A stretch of DNA of 59,998 bases, from contig UBJR01000032.1 of assembly GCA_900465675.1 (NCBI GenBank), positions 1-59,998 on the forward strand, in the 5' to 3' direction. Position 1 is the first letter of the stretch, and the number at the start of each line of letters is the position of its first letter. The position numbers and the translations under genes are program-made. The notes under the pieces were generated by a model. That model was not told the origin of the DNA, made no database searches, and saw only the letters and a program-made list of their open reading frames with translations. The stretch comes from Hyphomicrobiales bacterium (GTDB taxonomy: Bacteria > Pseudomonadota > Alphaproteobacteria > Rhizobiales > Rhizobiaceae). Shown here piece by piece: positions 1-7,226 of the stretch.

Positions 1-25
1 CAGTGTCATGAAACGGAGATAAAGC

Positions 26-298
26 ATGCAATTCTCGTCGGATTTCGAGCGTCAGCTTAACGGCTACGGCCTCACCACCGCGCACATCCTCTACCGCATT
101 CCCGATTTTGAATCCGTCCTGCAAACCTACGTTTGGCAGGACTACGATCTTGCACCGGACTTTCCAGAAATGCGCAAATTCCTGGACTTCTGGCGCAACA
201 GCCTCGACGGACCGCTACACTCCGTCCGCTATACACACCGACGTCTGATTGGACCGAACGAATGGCGCCGTGTCGAAGGCGAGTTCAAGCTTCACTGA
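26..298 (+). CDS. usg: Usg family protein
   Basis: A 90-residue protein matching the rhizobial Usg family (Pfam Usg), recognised by the conserved order of YGLTTA, an ILYR-IP segment, YVWQDYDLAP-FP, FLDFW, LDGPLHSV and a C-terminal GEFKLH. The family is small, cytoplasmic and of unknown biochemical role. The ATG follows GGAGATAAAGC, a good ribosome binding site, and the length equals the family's usual length, so the gene is intact. Its promoter lies outside or at the edge of the window. Family assignment is from memory of the motif pattern. Confidence 0.85.
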   Translation: MQFSSDFERQLNGYGLTTAHILYRIPDFESVLQTYVWQDYDLAPDFPEMRKFLDFWRNSLDGPLHSVRYTHRRLIGPNEWRRVEGEFKLH

Positions 299-392
299 AC
301 TCTTGATTTTGATATTTCCGCTTCCTAGCTCACCCGGCGATCGGGGCTTGATCAGTCCGGTCGCTTTCCACGTCTGTATGGAGTGAGACCAC

Positions 393-683
393 ATGGAAGA
401 AAACATTAAAGTCATCAAAGGTGCCAGCATCCCGGAGAGGGAGGAGATCATTGTTGATTTCGCGCGCTGGCTCGAGACTGCCTCGCAAGATGCACTTGTC
501 TACGGTGAGGGCCGTTTTGCTGTGATGTCGGCGAATATGGCGCAAGCGATCCGCATAAACGCCGACGAACTTGCGCGCGACAATCCCGAAGCGACCGAAC
601 GGGTACTGCAGCAAGCCTGCGCGATGATTTCAAAGTTCAAAGCAGCGTACCCGCATCGCGTTCTCAGTCGCTCAGTGCACTGA
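393..683 (+). CDS. hypothetical protein upstream of hsp20
   Basis: A 96-residue, mostly helical soluble protein with no signal peptide or membrane segment. The ATG is preceded by GGAG nine bases upstream. No family is recognised. It lies between usg and the heat-shock operon, on the same strand, and is followed by the RpoH-type promoter at 727-755, so it is transcribed separately from hsp20. A role in stress is suggested only by position. Confidence 0.6.
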   Translation: MEENIKVIKGASIPEREEIIVDFARWLETASQDALVYGEGRFAVMSANMAQAIRINADELARDNPEATERVLQQACAMISKFKAAYPHRVLSRSVH

Positions 684-726
684 CGATGGGGCAACTTGCG
701 ATCGGCGAAAAAAATGCGCAGCCGAT

Positions 727-755
727 CTTGAAATGGAAAATCGCTAAAACCAAAT
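727..755 (+). promoter_or_regulatory. RpoH (sigma-32) type promoter of hsp20
   Basis: CTTGAA at 727-732 and CCAAAT at 750-755 are separated by 17 bases, close to the alphaproteobacterial RpoH pattern CTTGAA / CCATnT. Transcription would begin near 762 and give an 85-90 base leader to the small heat shock gene. The match is seen in the sequence; heat induction is inferred. Confidence 0.65.
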
Positions 756-761
756 CGATTA

Positions 762-848
762 TTGCCAGCCGCTGAGACAGGGCTGACTTCGCCGGGAGCG
801 CCGCTTTTGGCACTCTCGTACCCATGTTGCTTCAAGGAGGATATGGCT
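762..848 (+). promoter_or_regulatory. ROSE-like RNA thermometer in the hsp20 leader
   Basis: The leader contains a GAGCGCC / GGCACTC stem (about 799-820) and then TGTTGCTTC immediately before AAGGAGG at 834-840. In ROSE elements of rhizobial small heat shock genes, a conserved UUGCU-type strand pairs with the Shine-Dalgarno sequence and melts on heating; the arrangement here is the same. The final hairpin would occlude the ribosome binding site of the ATG at 849. Confidence 0.65.
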
Positions 849-1322
849 ATGGCAACATCTTACGACTACGCACCTCTCTACCGCTCGAGCGTAGGTTTCG
901 ACCGGATCTTCACTCTTCTGGAGAACGCCCAGCGTGCCCGGTCGACCAATGACTGGCCGCCTTATGACATCGTCAAGAACAATGACGACACCTATACGAT
1001 CTCGATTGCGGTGGCTGGATTTGCACAGGACGATCTCGATATCACTTTCCAGTCCAATCTGCTGACCGTCACCGGTAAGAAGCAGGAGACACCGGCCGAT
1101 GGCTACCTGCATCGCGGCATCGCCGGACGCCCGTTTGAACACCGGTTCGAGCTTGCCGACCATGTCCGGGTGAACGGAGCAGATTTGAACAGCGGCCTTC
1201 TCTCGATTGAGTTGGTCCGTGAGATCCCTGAAGCATTGAAGCCCAGGAAGATCTCAATCCAGAGTACGCCTGCGTTGACGTCGACTGCTCCGGCGCAGAT
1301 CGAAGCGCAGAAGGCGGCGTGA
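849..1322 (+). CDS. Hsp20 family small heat shock protein
   Basis: A 157-residue alpha-crystallin-type chaperone of the IbpA class, expected to bind unfolding proteins in the cytoplasm. The N-terminus has the rhizobial pattern LYRSSVGFDRIF; the core has WPPYDI, the IAVAGF strand, LTVTGKK, the FEHRFELADHV strand and the LSIELVREIPE C-terminal beta strand. Two ATGs occur six bases apart; the second (849) sits eight bases after AAGGAGG and is preferred. It lies behind an RpoH-type promoter and a ROSE-like leader and is probably cotranscribed with the DUF982 gene that follows. Confidence 0.9.
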   Translation: MATSYDYAPLYRSSVGFDRIFTLLENAQRARSTNDWPPYDIVKNNDDTYTISIAVAGFAQDDLDITFQSNLLTVTGKKQETPADGYLHRGIAGRPFEHRFELADHVRVNGADLNSGLLSIELVREIPEALKPRKISIQSTPALTSTAPAQIEAQKAA

Positions 1323-1399
1323 CCTTTTAGTTCATTCAATGGTCAGCGGCGCCATCGCGATGGCGCCCATCGACATTCCGGGTTGGAAAGGAGAGAACG

Positions 1400-1699
1400 A
1401 TGAAACCCGATATGTTCAGAAAACCTGTCACCATTCTCGTCGGCCTTGGCTTTCCTGCAGAAGTTCGCACCGTCATGGATGCTTACCGACATCTTGTTGA
1501 GTGGCCCACTTCGTTCAGGGACACGGCGCATTCAGTCGCCCTTAAAGCATGCCAGGCGGCGCTTCGTGGCGAGATCGAAGCGGAGACGGCGCGTGGTTTG
1601 TTTGTAGCATTCGCGCAGAAGCATGAACTTCTTGCGCCTCAAACATCTGCTGTCGTGGCGTCTCGCGCGCGAAGCGACCGCGATCCCCACGTGCAGTGA
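1400..1699 (+). CDS. DUF982 domain protein
   Basis: A 99-residue protein of the DUF982 family, common in rhizobial accessory replicons: an N-terminal PVTILVG strand, a VMDAYRHLVEWP helix, then a central histidine-containing helix (AHSVALKACQAAL) and a C-terminal ARGLFVAFAQKH helix. Function is unknown. AAAGGAGAG precedes the ATG. It lies 77 bases after hsp20 with no promoter seen between, so it is probably in the heat-shock transcript. A second DUF982 gene is at 53394-53636. Confidence 0.8.
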   Translation: MKPDMFRKPVTILVGLGFPAEVRTVMDAYRHLVEWPTSFRDTAHSVALKACQAALRGEIEAETARGLFVAFAQKHELLAPQTSAVVASRARSDRDPHVQ

Positions 1700-1710
1700 G
1701 GTCAAGTATT

Positions 1711-1986
1711 ATGAGGCACATCGTGTTGCAGCAGTTGATCGACAATGCAGCAACAATGGGTCCGATTGTGTTGATGCGGGGGATGCATCTTAGACGGCCG
1801 ACAGATGTTGTAGAGGCGTCGTCTCTCTCGACCGATGACAAACGGACGATCCTTGCTGCGTGGGCGTCCGACCTTTACGCGGTCGACTCGAAGCCGGCGC
1901 TTCGGCACTTGCCGGGAACGCCAGAACCGGTCTTAATCGATGAGGTTCAGTCAGCACTAATAGAACTCGATTTGCGGAATTCTTAG
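1711..1986 (+). CDS. hypothetical rhizobial protein
   Basis: A 91-residue soluble protein beginning MRHIVLQQLIDNAATMGP and carrying a helix with ILAAWASDLYAVDS, a pattern I associate with rhizobial hypothetical proteins often found beside DUF982 and stress genes. No domain function is known to me. The ATG is 11 bases after the DUF982 stop, consistent with translation from the same message; an in-frame GTG at 1696 overlaps that stop but has no better ribosome site. Confidence 0.65.
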   Translation: MRHIVLQQLIDNAATMGPIVLMRGMHLRRPTDVVEASSLSTDDKRTILAAWASDLYAVDSKPALRHLPGTPEPVLIDEVQSALIELDLRNS

Positions 1987-2795
1987 TTCCGTGCACCACA
2001 CCGGAAGTACGGACCTTTCCCCAATGGGATGCCGGACTGCGGTTTAAAAAGATGAGGATTTGGCCCTGTGGTCGAGGAGATGCACGGTGTTCGAAAGCCG
2101 TGCATCGAAACGACGGTATCGATGTGGCGACACGTTGCCCGTATGAGCCGACACGAAGGCTGGAATGCAGACACGCACTTCCTGTGGTAGCGATCTCGTT
2201 TAGGGTTTCGGCTGCCACCTAGATGGTGGCGGCAACCGAGCGACATGGCAGGTGATCAAACCCCGCTAAGTCTCAAGGAACTGCCCTCATCGTGACCGCG
2301 CAGCGCATATTGCGGGCAAGGCTCGAGGCCCCGCGGCCCGTGCTTAATCAGAAGCGTTGTCGTTTGCTTGCTTTGATCGACCACGGCCTCGCGGGTGAAC
2401 CTCGCGCGGCCGTAGTTACCGACGATCATGCCTATTCCGTCCAGCCGCACGTGTGGAGATCGTACAAGCGTGGGCCAATGCAAAGTCTTGGGCGTCCCGT
2501 CAAACGATGACGTCAATGCGAGATTCGCCAATCTAGCAAAAGGCCCGCCGGAGAACGCCGGGCGGGCCAAGAGCTGGATGGGTCCAGAAGGCTGATGCCT
2601 GTTTCAGCCGTGCCGATTGAACCATCAAGCCGAAGACATGGCAACACGCTTAATGTGCTGGACTTCAGTGTAGCCGGGCAGGAACCAGAACACGGCCAAG
2701 TGCATTTTTGTATTCTGTCGTGTGCACGTGGCCGCGCGGCCGAGCCCCCCAAAGTGTGGAGGGCGCGCTATGTGACACGTCATGGTGGAGCTTGC
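1987..2795. other. gene-poor stretch with a strong hairpin
   Basis: No convincing coding sequence in 810 bases; the short open frames have no ribosome site or recognisable family. A perfect 8-base inverted repeat (GGCCCGCC at 2542-2549, GGCGGGCC at 2561-2568) without a clear T-run could be a terminator. Confidence 0.4.
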
Positions 2796-3026
2796 ATGAA
2801 ACAGTACAGTTGGACCCTGATGAGGCCTGGAGCCATTCCCAACATCGGGGTGGGAACCCTTGATGAAGTGGCAGGAGCGGTGCATCGTTGTCAGCTGCCG
2901 GGAATTCCATCTGCAGCCTGGCTGATGGACGAGATGAAGGCCAGACAAGATTTGACCGGTACGGCCAGATATAATTACGCGCTAGGTCAACCCGACGAAT
3001 GGCGCTTTGCCTGGATTGCACAGTGA
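2796..3026 (+). CDS. hypothetical protein
   Basis: A 76-residue open frame starting MKQYSWTLMRPGAIPNIG, aromatic-rich with no membrane segment. A GGTGGAG sequence lies about six bases before the ATG. No family is recognised. It stands alone between gene-poor stretches, so evidence rests on the ribosome site and a plausible protein composition. Confidence 0.4.
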   Translation: MKQYSWTLMRPGAIPNIGVGTLDEVAGAVHRCQLPGIPSAAWLMDEMKARQDLTGTARYNYALGQPDEWRFAWIAQ

Positions 3027-3363
3027 AGCGCTTACAGGCTGGCGGCATCTCACTTGGCAGGATGACAAGCTTGTCCCTAGAGCAGTAGTCCTAGAGGGGA
3101 TTTCTCGTTCTCTGATGCCGTTGCAAGACGCGGGTTTGCTTCGCAATTCCTTTTCAATGCCCGAAGCCGACTTCCAAGGCCAAACGTCGACAAGAACACG
3201 GCCCATCCAGGGTGCCGGTAAATTGGGCCGCGTCCCTCCGTTCGGCGGTAATCACCAGCGTGATCGAGGCGAGCGGCTAGCGAAGATGCGGCGTCTGATA
3301 GACTTTATGGCAGACCGGCACGGCGCCCATTTCGGAAAGGCCGTGCCGCATCAATGTAAACAT
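3027..3363. other. no gene recognised
   Basis: An open plus-strand frame runs through here but its composition and lack of a ribosome site do not support a gene. No repeats or hairpins of note were seen. Confidence 0.3.
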
Positions 3364-3762
3364 TCAGAGTTGAGAACAAAGGCCGCGCGTCGAGCTGATA
3401 CTCTTCAGCAGCGAGCAACGGAGGATGATTGACTCGGCTTGCCATAGGCCGACGATCTGGCCGCTGATTTGAAGACCCTCGCTACTGGTGTCGAACCGCA
3501 TCGCAACACCGGCAGGCCAGTGACGTTCAGCGGCCCGCCAGACCGCGGAATCCGGGGACTTGCTCCATTCGATAAAAGCGTCGAGCGCTGTTGTGACGGC
3601 GTCTCGCGAAAGCCCGGTTGCGATGATGTCGTCGATCGCTTCGTCGACGATACTCGCTATGTTCCGGACTAGGTCTTCGAAATCGCGATCGCCTGCGCAG
3701 CCGCCGAAGAAGACGAATGTGTTGCGGCGAGGAACTAAGCCAGCTTGATGAGGCAATTGCAC
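3364..3762 (-). CDS. hypothetical protein, start uncertain
   Basis: The middle of this 132-codon frame (IVDEAIDDIIATGLSRDAV, ALDAFIEWSKSPDSAVW) looks like genuine helical protein, while both ends look less so. The frame opens with GTG at 3762 without a good ribosome site, and the true start may lie inside. Its C-terminal end is serine-rich and may be read past an ancestral stop. No family is recognised. Confidence 0.35.
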   Translation of the reverse strand: MQLPHQAGLVPRRNTFVFFGGCAGDRDFEDLVRNIASIVDEAIDDIIATGLSRDAVTTALDAFIEWSKSPDSAVWRAAERHWPAGVAMRFDTSSEGLQISGQIVGLWQAESIILRCSLLKSISSTRGLCSQL

Positions 3763-4104
3763 GAGGCGACGACCGACGACGGGATCGTTTCCATGCCTAT
3801 CATAGGTTCGCTGGTGCGCATGCCAGACCGGCGAAATCCCCGGTGGCTCGGGCCAGAGCAGTAGTCCGTCTTAGTCGTCGTCGCACGGATGACGCGTCCT
3901 CCCGGTCACGACGCGCATGCCATGTTGCGCACCACATGTAGCGGGTCGGGGATATGCCCGCGTACGAAGCGGGGATGAGCGACGCCCAGCTTGTCATCGC
4001 GGAAAGGCGGATCGAGGATGTTGCCTCCTTTCATCTCAAAGATATCGGTTGCGCCGTCGGTTCTTAGAATTCGCCGACCAGTCTCAAAGCCGGAGTCGGT
4101 TGGT
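3763..4104. other. no gene recognised
   Basis: About 340 bases downstream of the exonuclease gene without a supported coding sequence, hairpin or repeat. Confidence 0.3.
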
Positions 4105-4671
4105 TCACCCTTCGGCGTTTTGGGTACGCGACGGCGCGGCGACTAAGCTCTCGACAGCCTCTTGCACCATGTGCAATCTCTTGAGTTCTAGGGCGGCGTC
4201 CGGGAGCGCGCGATGGGCAGGCCTAGCGGGCTCTGAGCCGGCTATAACTTCGGAGACGAGCGCAGCAGGGTCGACGCCCCGCATTTGGCTGTCGTGAAGC
4301 CGCTTCGAAGCAAATTCAACGAAGAGATTGTCCGACTTGCGAACGCGAAGCGCGTGTCTCGCAACGCCACCAGCGCGAAGGAGGACGCTGAGCCACTTCC
4401 CATCCCACGACGGTGAGCTCGCGTAGAGATCATGATTTGCGAGCGTCGCCATCATCTCTTGGACGACAAGGGTAACCGGAACGCCTTCATTGGCTAGCGC
4501 CGTTCGGGATATGCCGTGGATGCCTTCGGCCGCTGCCGACCAATCCGTCCAGTTCGGCGCCGGGGCGATCAGGAGGGACCGTGACCGGCCGTCCTCGAAC
4601 ACCCATGCGATTTCGATCGGGTAGCTGTGCTTGCCAAGCGAGGAAGCTTCGAAATCGAGGAACACGTTCAT
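4105..4671 (-). CDS. DnaQ-like 3'-5' exonuclease (DEDDh)
   Basis: A 188-residue protein of the DnaQ/RNase T superfamily. Exo I is FLDFEASSL near the N-terminus (acidic pair Asp-Phe-Glu), a middle aspartate lies in SPSWDGKWL, and Exo III is AHRALPDA (His and Asp four residues apart), giving the DEDDh set of metal-binding residues. It would remove nucleotides from 3' ends of DNA or RNA in the cytoplasm. It is the last gene of a run of small minus-strand genes that begins at 5545 behind an EcfG-type promoter, so induction under general stress is likely. Substrate is not determined by the sequence. Confidence 0.75.
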   Translation of the reverse strand: MNVFLDFEASSLGKHSYPIEIAWVFEDGRSRSLLIAPAPNWTDWSAAAEGIHGISRTALANEGVPVTLVVQEMMATLANHDLYASSPSWDGKWLSVLLRAGGVARHALRVRKSDNLFVEFASKRLHDSQMRGVDPAALVSEVIAGSEPARPAHRALPDAALELKRLHMVQEAVESLVAAPSRTQNAEG

Positions 4672-4680
4672 GATAGATCT

Positions 4681-4923
4681 CTAGTCGAAGTCGCCGGTTC
4701 TACCTAGCCGGAAGACGACGACGGGGTCGCCTTCTTCTCCGACTGCGGGACGGCCATCTCGCCGCACCACAAGAACGCCGGCGTGGTGGCCGGCTGCTTC
4801 TTTTGCTTCGCCGATGGCCTCTGCCTCCGTCTCGCCGACTACGGTCTCCCATGCCTGGACGGGCTCGCCTCGGTCATCAAGGTCGTAGGCGAAGATGCTG
4901 AGCGAGGAGAACGTTCCCGGCAT
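4681..4923 (-). CDS. hypothetical protein, paralogue of 57148-57390
   Basis: An 80-residue acidic protein with an MPGTFSS-lead, a FAYDLDDRGEPVQAWETV segment, a helix and a C-terminal AGVLVVRRDGRPAVGEEGDPVVV strand pair. A close paralogue lies at 57148-57390, sharing start, length and most residues. Its ATG overlaps the stop of the upstream gene by one base (TGATG), which indicates translational coupling. No function is known; the domain looks like a small alpha-beta fold. Confidence 0.7.
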   Translation of the reverse strand: MPGTFSSLSIFAYDLDDRGEPVQAWETVVGETEAEAIGEAKEAAGHHAGVLVVRRDGRPAVGEEGDPVVVFRLGRTGDFD

Positions 4924-5144
4924 CAGGCGGTACCGTGTTTGGGACGGGCGAGCTGCGCTGCGAGATCGCGGGCGTCATCCTTGCGTCCTTCGTCGTTTGT
5001 GCCCTTGACCTTTGCCTTTATCCAGAGAGCTTCTTCTTCCGTCGCTTCGACAGGAAGGCTGGTATCTTCGGGAAGGCCGGGGGCGCTTTGTGCGATCGTC
5101 GCGTCCTTCGGGGCGTCGTTGGGGCCGGTTGTGATCTTAGTCAT
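4923..5144 (-). CDS. hypothetical acidic protein
   Basis: A 73-residue hydrophilic protein (MTKITTGPNDAPKDA...) with an ATEEEALWIKAKVKG helix. GAGGAGCTGGAG immediately before the ATG at 5144 decides the start. The frame stays open to 5315, overlapping the upstream gene's stop, but the upstream part is unconvincing: in another frame (from the ATG near 5308) it reads MEERKGYANADEVQADDL, then, after removal of two bases (CT), LAEKMFADKSLATKAP and a stop. That suggests a small separate gene broken by a two-base CT indel between 5315 and 5144. Confidence 0.5.
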   Translation of the reverse strand: MTKITTGPNDAPKDATIAQSAPGLPEDTSLPVEATEEEALWIKAKVKGTNDEGRKDDARDLAAQLARPKHGTA

Positions 5145-5314
5145 CTCCAGCTCCTCTTCGGATGGCGCGGGCTGCGGAAGCCGCTGGTCGTCGTCCGACC
5201 TGTCTAAGGTGCCTTCGTTGCCAGACTTTTGTCGGCGAACATCTTCTCCGCCAGCAGAGGTCGTCGGCTTGCACCTCGTCGGCATTGGCATATCCCTTGC
5301 GCTCTTCCATCGCA

Positions 5315-5545
5315 TCAATCCCGGTTGGCCGTCTGCGGAGCGGGAATTCGGTCGTTCGGGTCGGCGCGGCCCGTGGTCGGATCGGCCTCAGTTAGACCGT
5401 CGCCCGCCTCGCGGCTGTTGCCTATGTTCACCGGCGGCGCGCGGCGGTCGTCGACGTTGGTCTCGGGCAGCTCGTCGTCCTGAGTATCATTGTTCAGAGA
5501 CTTCGGAGGAAGCTTAACTGAGCCTGGAATGGACTTGGCAGTCAT
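5315..5545 (-). CDS. hypothetical hydrophilic protein, first gene of EcfG operon
   Basis: A 76-residue proline-, asparagine- and aspartate-rich protein, probably largely disordered (MTAKSIPGSVKLPPKSLN...). AAGGAGAACGACC before the ATG is a strong ribosome site. It is the first gene after the EcfG-type promoter at 5569-5593 and heads the run towards the DnaQ-like exonuclease. No family recognised; small disordered proteins are typical of alphaproteobacterial general-stress regulons. Confidence 0.65.
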   Translation of the reverse strand: MTAKSIPGSVKLPPKSLNNDTQDDELPETNVDDRRAPPVNIGNSREAGDGLTEADPTTGRADPNDRIPAPQTANRD

Positions 5546-5568
5546 GGTCGTTCTCCTTGTTCAGAAGG

Positions 5569-5593
5569 AACTCGCAGACACGGAAGCTGTTCC
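5569..5593 (-). promoter_or_regulatory. EcfG/RpoE2-type promoter, also an inverted repeat
   Basis: On the minus strand GGAAC, 17 bases, GTT, 23 bases before the start at 5545. The element continues to GTTCC, so the plus strand also reads GGAAC-N17-GTTCC. Confidence 0.75.
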
Positions 5594-5733
5594 CCGGACC
5601 TCCTCTTAAGCAGGACCGACGGAGACCGCATGAGCCCTACGCACAAGTTTGCTGATAGGTAATCGATTTATCACGTCAACCCGAAGTTCATCACCATGCG
5701 CGACCGCCCGGCGCTTGAGTTCCCATCGGAATC

Positions 5734-6003
5734 TTATCGGCTCTGGGGCAAGAGTTTCAACGATTGCCGGGAACGACAAAAGAGAAGGGCGTCCTTGAAG
5801 ATGACCGTAGCGACGACTGCTCCACCGGGGTCGCTGATTTCGGAACGCTGCCCGTCCACATGCTCGCCGTTGCGAATTTTTCGGCCAACAAATCTCTGGC
5901 GCTCGCCCTAGCTTTAGATTGCAAGGTCGACAGGTTCGAATTGGGTGCCGTTTGGGTCGACAAGCAGTTTTCGGCCGTCCCGGATGTTCAGAAAATACCG
6001 CAT
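5734..6003 (-). pseudogene. DUF6894 family protein, interrupted by a compensated frameshift
   Basis: From the ATG at 6003 the frame reads MRYFLNIRDGRKLLVDPNGT, then two stops, then RNGEHVDGQRSEISDPGGAVVATVIF to a stop at 5734. The 15 codons around the stops make sense only in a neighbouring frame, where they read LQSKARASARDLLAEK. Joined together these pieces form a normal 89-residue DUF6894 protein (FNIRDG, ASARDLLAEK, then the IRNG-EIxD core). Two opposite small indels are therefore needed. The family's function is unknown. Either a decayed gene or sequence error. Confidence 0.7.
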
Positions 6004-6024
6004 GTTCTTCGCCTTAATGCATAA

Positions 6025-6047
6025 GGCCCGCGCCATAAGCGCGGGCC
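6025..6047 (-). terminator. hairpin after the KGG-repeat gene
   Basis: Perfect 9-base stem GGCCCGCGC / GCGCGGGCC with a 5-base loop directly downstream of the gene ending at 6056; no long T-run. Confidence 0.5.
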
Positions 6048-6055
6048 TCAAAACG

Positions 6056-6256
6056 TCAATGGCTGTTCTTATGGCTCTGCTGGCCCGCTTTCACGTGCTG
6101 CTCATGCGAGCCGCCCTGCTTACCGGAGGACGTGCTGCCCGTCTCGGGCGACGCCGACTTCGAAGTCGAAGACTTGCCAGGGGAGGCCTGCTTGGAGCCC
6201 GACTTACTCTGACCAGCCTTCGCGTGCTGCTCGTGCGATCCGCCTTGATTTGCCAT
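6056..6256 (-). CDS. KGG-repeat stress protein
   Basis: A 66-residue hydrophilic protein with two copies of the glycine-rich stress motif GGSHEQHxKAGQ, at residues 5-16 and near the C-terminus, joined by a Ser/Lys-rich linker. Such KGG proteins (con-10/YciG-like) are small, disordered and accumulate under desiccation or stationary stress. AGAGGAGAAAACACC before the ATG fixes the start; the longer open frame upstream lacks a ribosome site. An EcfG-type promoter lies at 6300-6325. A paralogue with the same C-terminus is at 43378-43542. Confidence 0.75.
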   Translation of the reverse strand: MANQGGSHEQHAKAGQSKSGSKQASPGKSSTSKSASPETGSTSSGKQGGSHEQHVKAGQQSHKNSH

Positions 6257-6299
6257 GGTGTTTTCTCCTCTGTTTGAGACCTTCATGGTCCCGTTTAGA

Positions 6300-6325
6300 A
6301 ACTTCGGCACCTTGATCCTTGTTCC
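6300..6325 (-). promoter_or_regulatory. EcfG/RpoE2-type promoter of KGG gene
   Basis: Minus strand GGAAC, 18 bases, GTTTC, 43 bases before the start at 6256. The spacing is one longer than most others in the window. Confidence 0.6.
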
Positions 6326-6653
6326 GCAGAATGTTCGAAGGTTTACCCCTGTTCGCACTGGGCTGCGCTGGTACCGTTCATTACGCAAAGCGGCCCGAGT
6401 ATCACCTTCGGACAGAGGCCCCCCAATAAGGCACGTAAAGGTCCATCAACGCCACATTTGGATGACCGAGTAGGGTCGCCTGATAAACAGAGCCCACCCA
6501 CCGTGACGGTGCCGTCGTTAGAACGGGGAAGTCTCTCAGCGCAACCTGTCGACCGACTCGGCACAGCCTTAGTGTGATCGACATCCGCCCGTACCGGCGC
6601 AACGCTTTAGGTGCACTATCGGCAATGACCGCATGTCTGTCTACTTCCGCACG

Positions 6654-6679
6654 GGAACCTCTTCAGCGGTAAATTAGTT
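6654..6679 (+). promoter_or_regulatory. EcfG/RpoE2-type promoter
   Basis: GGAAC at 6654-6658, 18 bases, GTTTT at 6677, 27 bases before the ATG at 6707. Confidence 0.6.
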
Positions 6680-6706
6680 TTCTCCGACCACAACAGAGGT
6701 AGTCAG

Positions 6707-6973
6707 ATGCAGCTTATCGAAACCCATATCGGAAATTTGAATGACGGGATGATCACGGTCGAGTTCCGTGGAGAAGGCGACGAGCTGGTGGCTGTGAAGC
6801 TCGCTTCCGACGGATCACTCGATGGCGATGCAGCCGTACGTCACGCTAAGGCCGTCCTCATTCAAATCACAACTTTCAGCGACGACCGTGACCCTTCCAA
6901 TGACGAGTTCGAACATTCGGTGGACGATGAAACGGCGATCGATGGTTCGCGCGGCGGAGAGCCCAACCGGTGA
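6707..6973 (+). CDS. hypothetical small acidic protein
   Basis: An 88-residue soluble protein with an N-terminal beta-rich part (HIGNLNDGMITVEFRGEGDELVAVKL) and a helix AVRHAKAVLIQITTF, then an acidic tail. The pattern is familiar from rhizobial hypothetical proteins but carries no known function. AGAGGTAG precedes the ATG. An EcfG-type promoter upstream and a strong terminator hairpin downstream make it a single-gene unit of the general stress response. Confidence 0.65.
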   Translation: MQLIETHIGNLNDGMITVEFRGEGDELVAVKLASDGSLDGDAAVRHAKAVLIQITTFSDDRDPSNDEFEHSVDDETAIDGSRGGEPNR

Positions 6974-6996
6974 GTCTTCCCATTTGCGTGAACAAA

Positions 6997-7025
6997 GCAG
7001 CGGTCGGGCTTCGCCCGGCCGCTGC
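6997..7025 (+). terminator. strong hairpin terminator
   Basis: GCAGCGGTCGGGC pairs with GCCCGGCCGCTGC around a three-base loop (cTTCg-like), one G-T pair. It directly follows the gene ending at 6973. Confidence 0.6.
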
Positions 7026-7226
7026 CGTCCCCACTAGATCATAATCCTTGCCTCTCGCTGCAACGGACAAGCTCTTCCTCGACAGTCTGTAGTTCGTTAT
7101 GCCGTCATCCAGTTGACTACTAGCGGAGGAGAGGCCTGCGACTGTGGTCGACCCGGTGAGGCGAGGCGACTGCGATATTGGCATGGGCGATCTCCACGCC
7201 GACATCGGGTGGGCACGAGGGCCGAA

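Noticed and set aside
4783..5517. 244-codon plus-strand frame
   Set aside because: Antisense to three small genes with ribosome sites and to a paralogue pair; no start signal.
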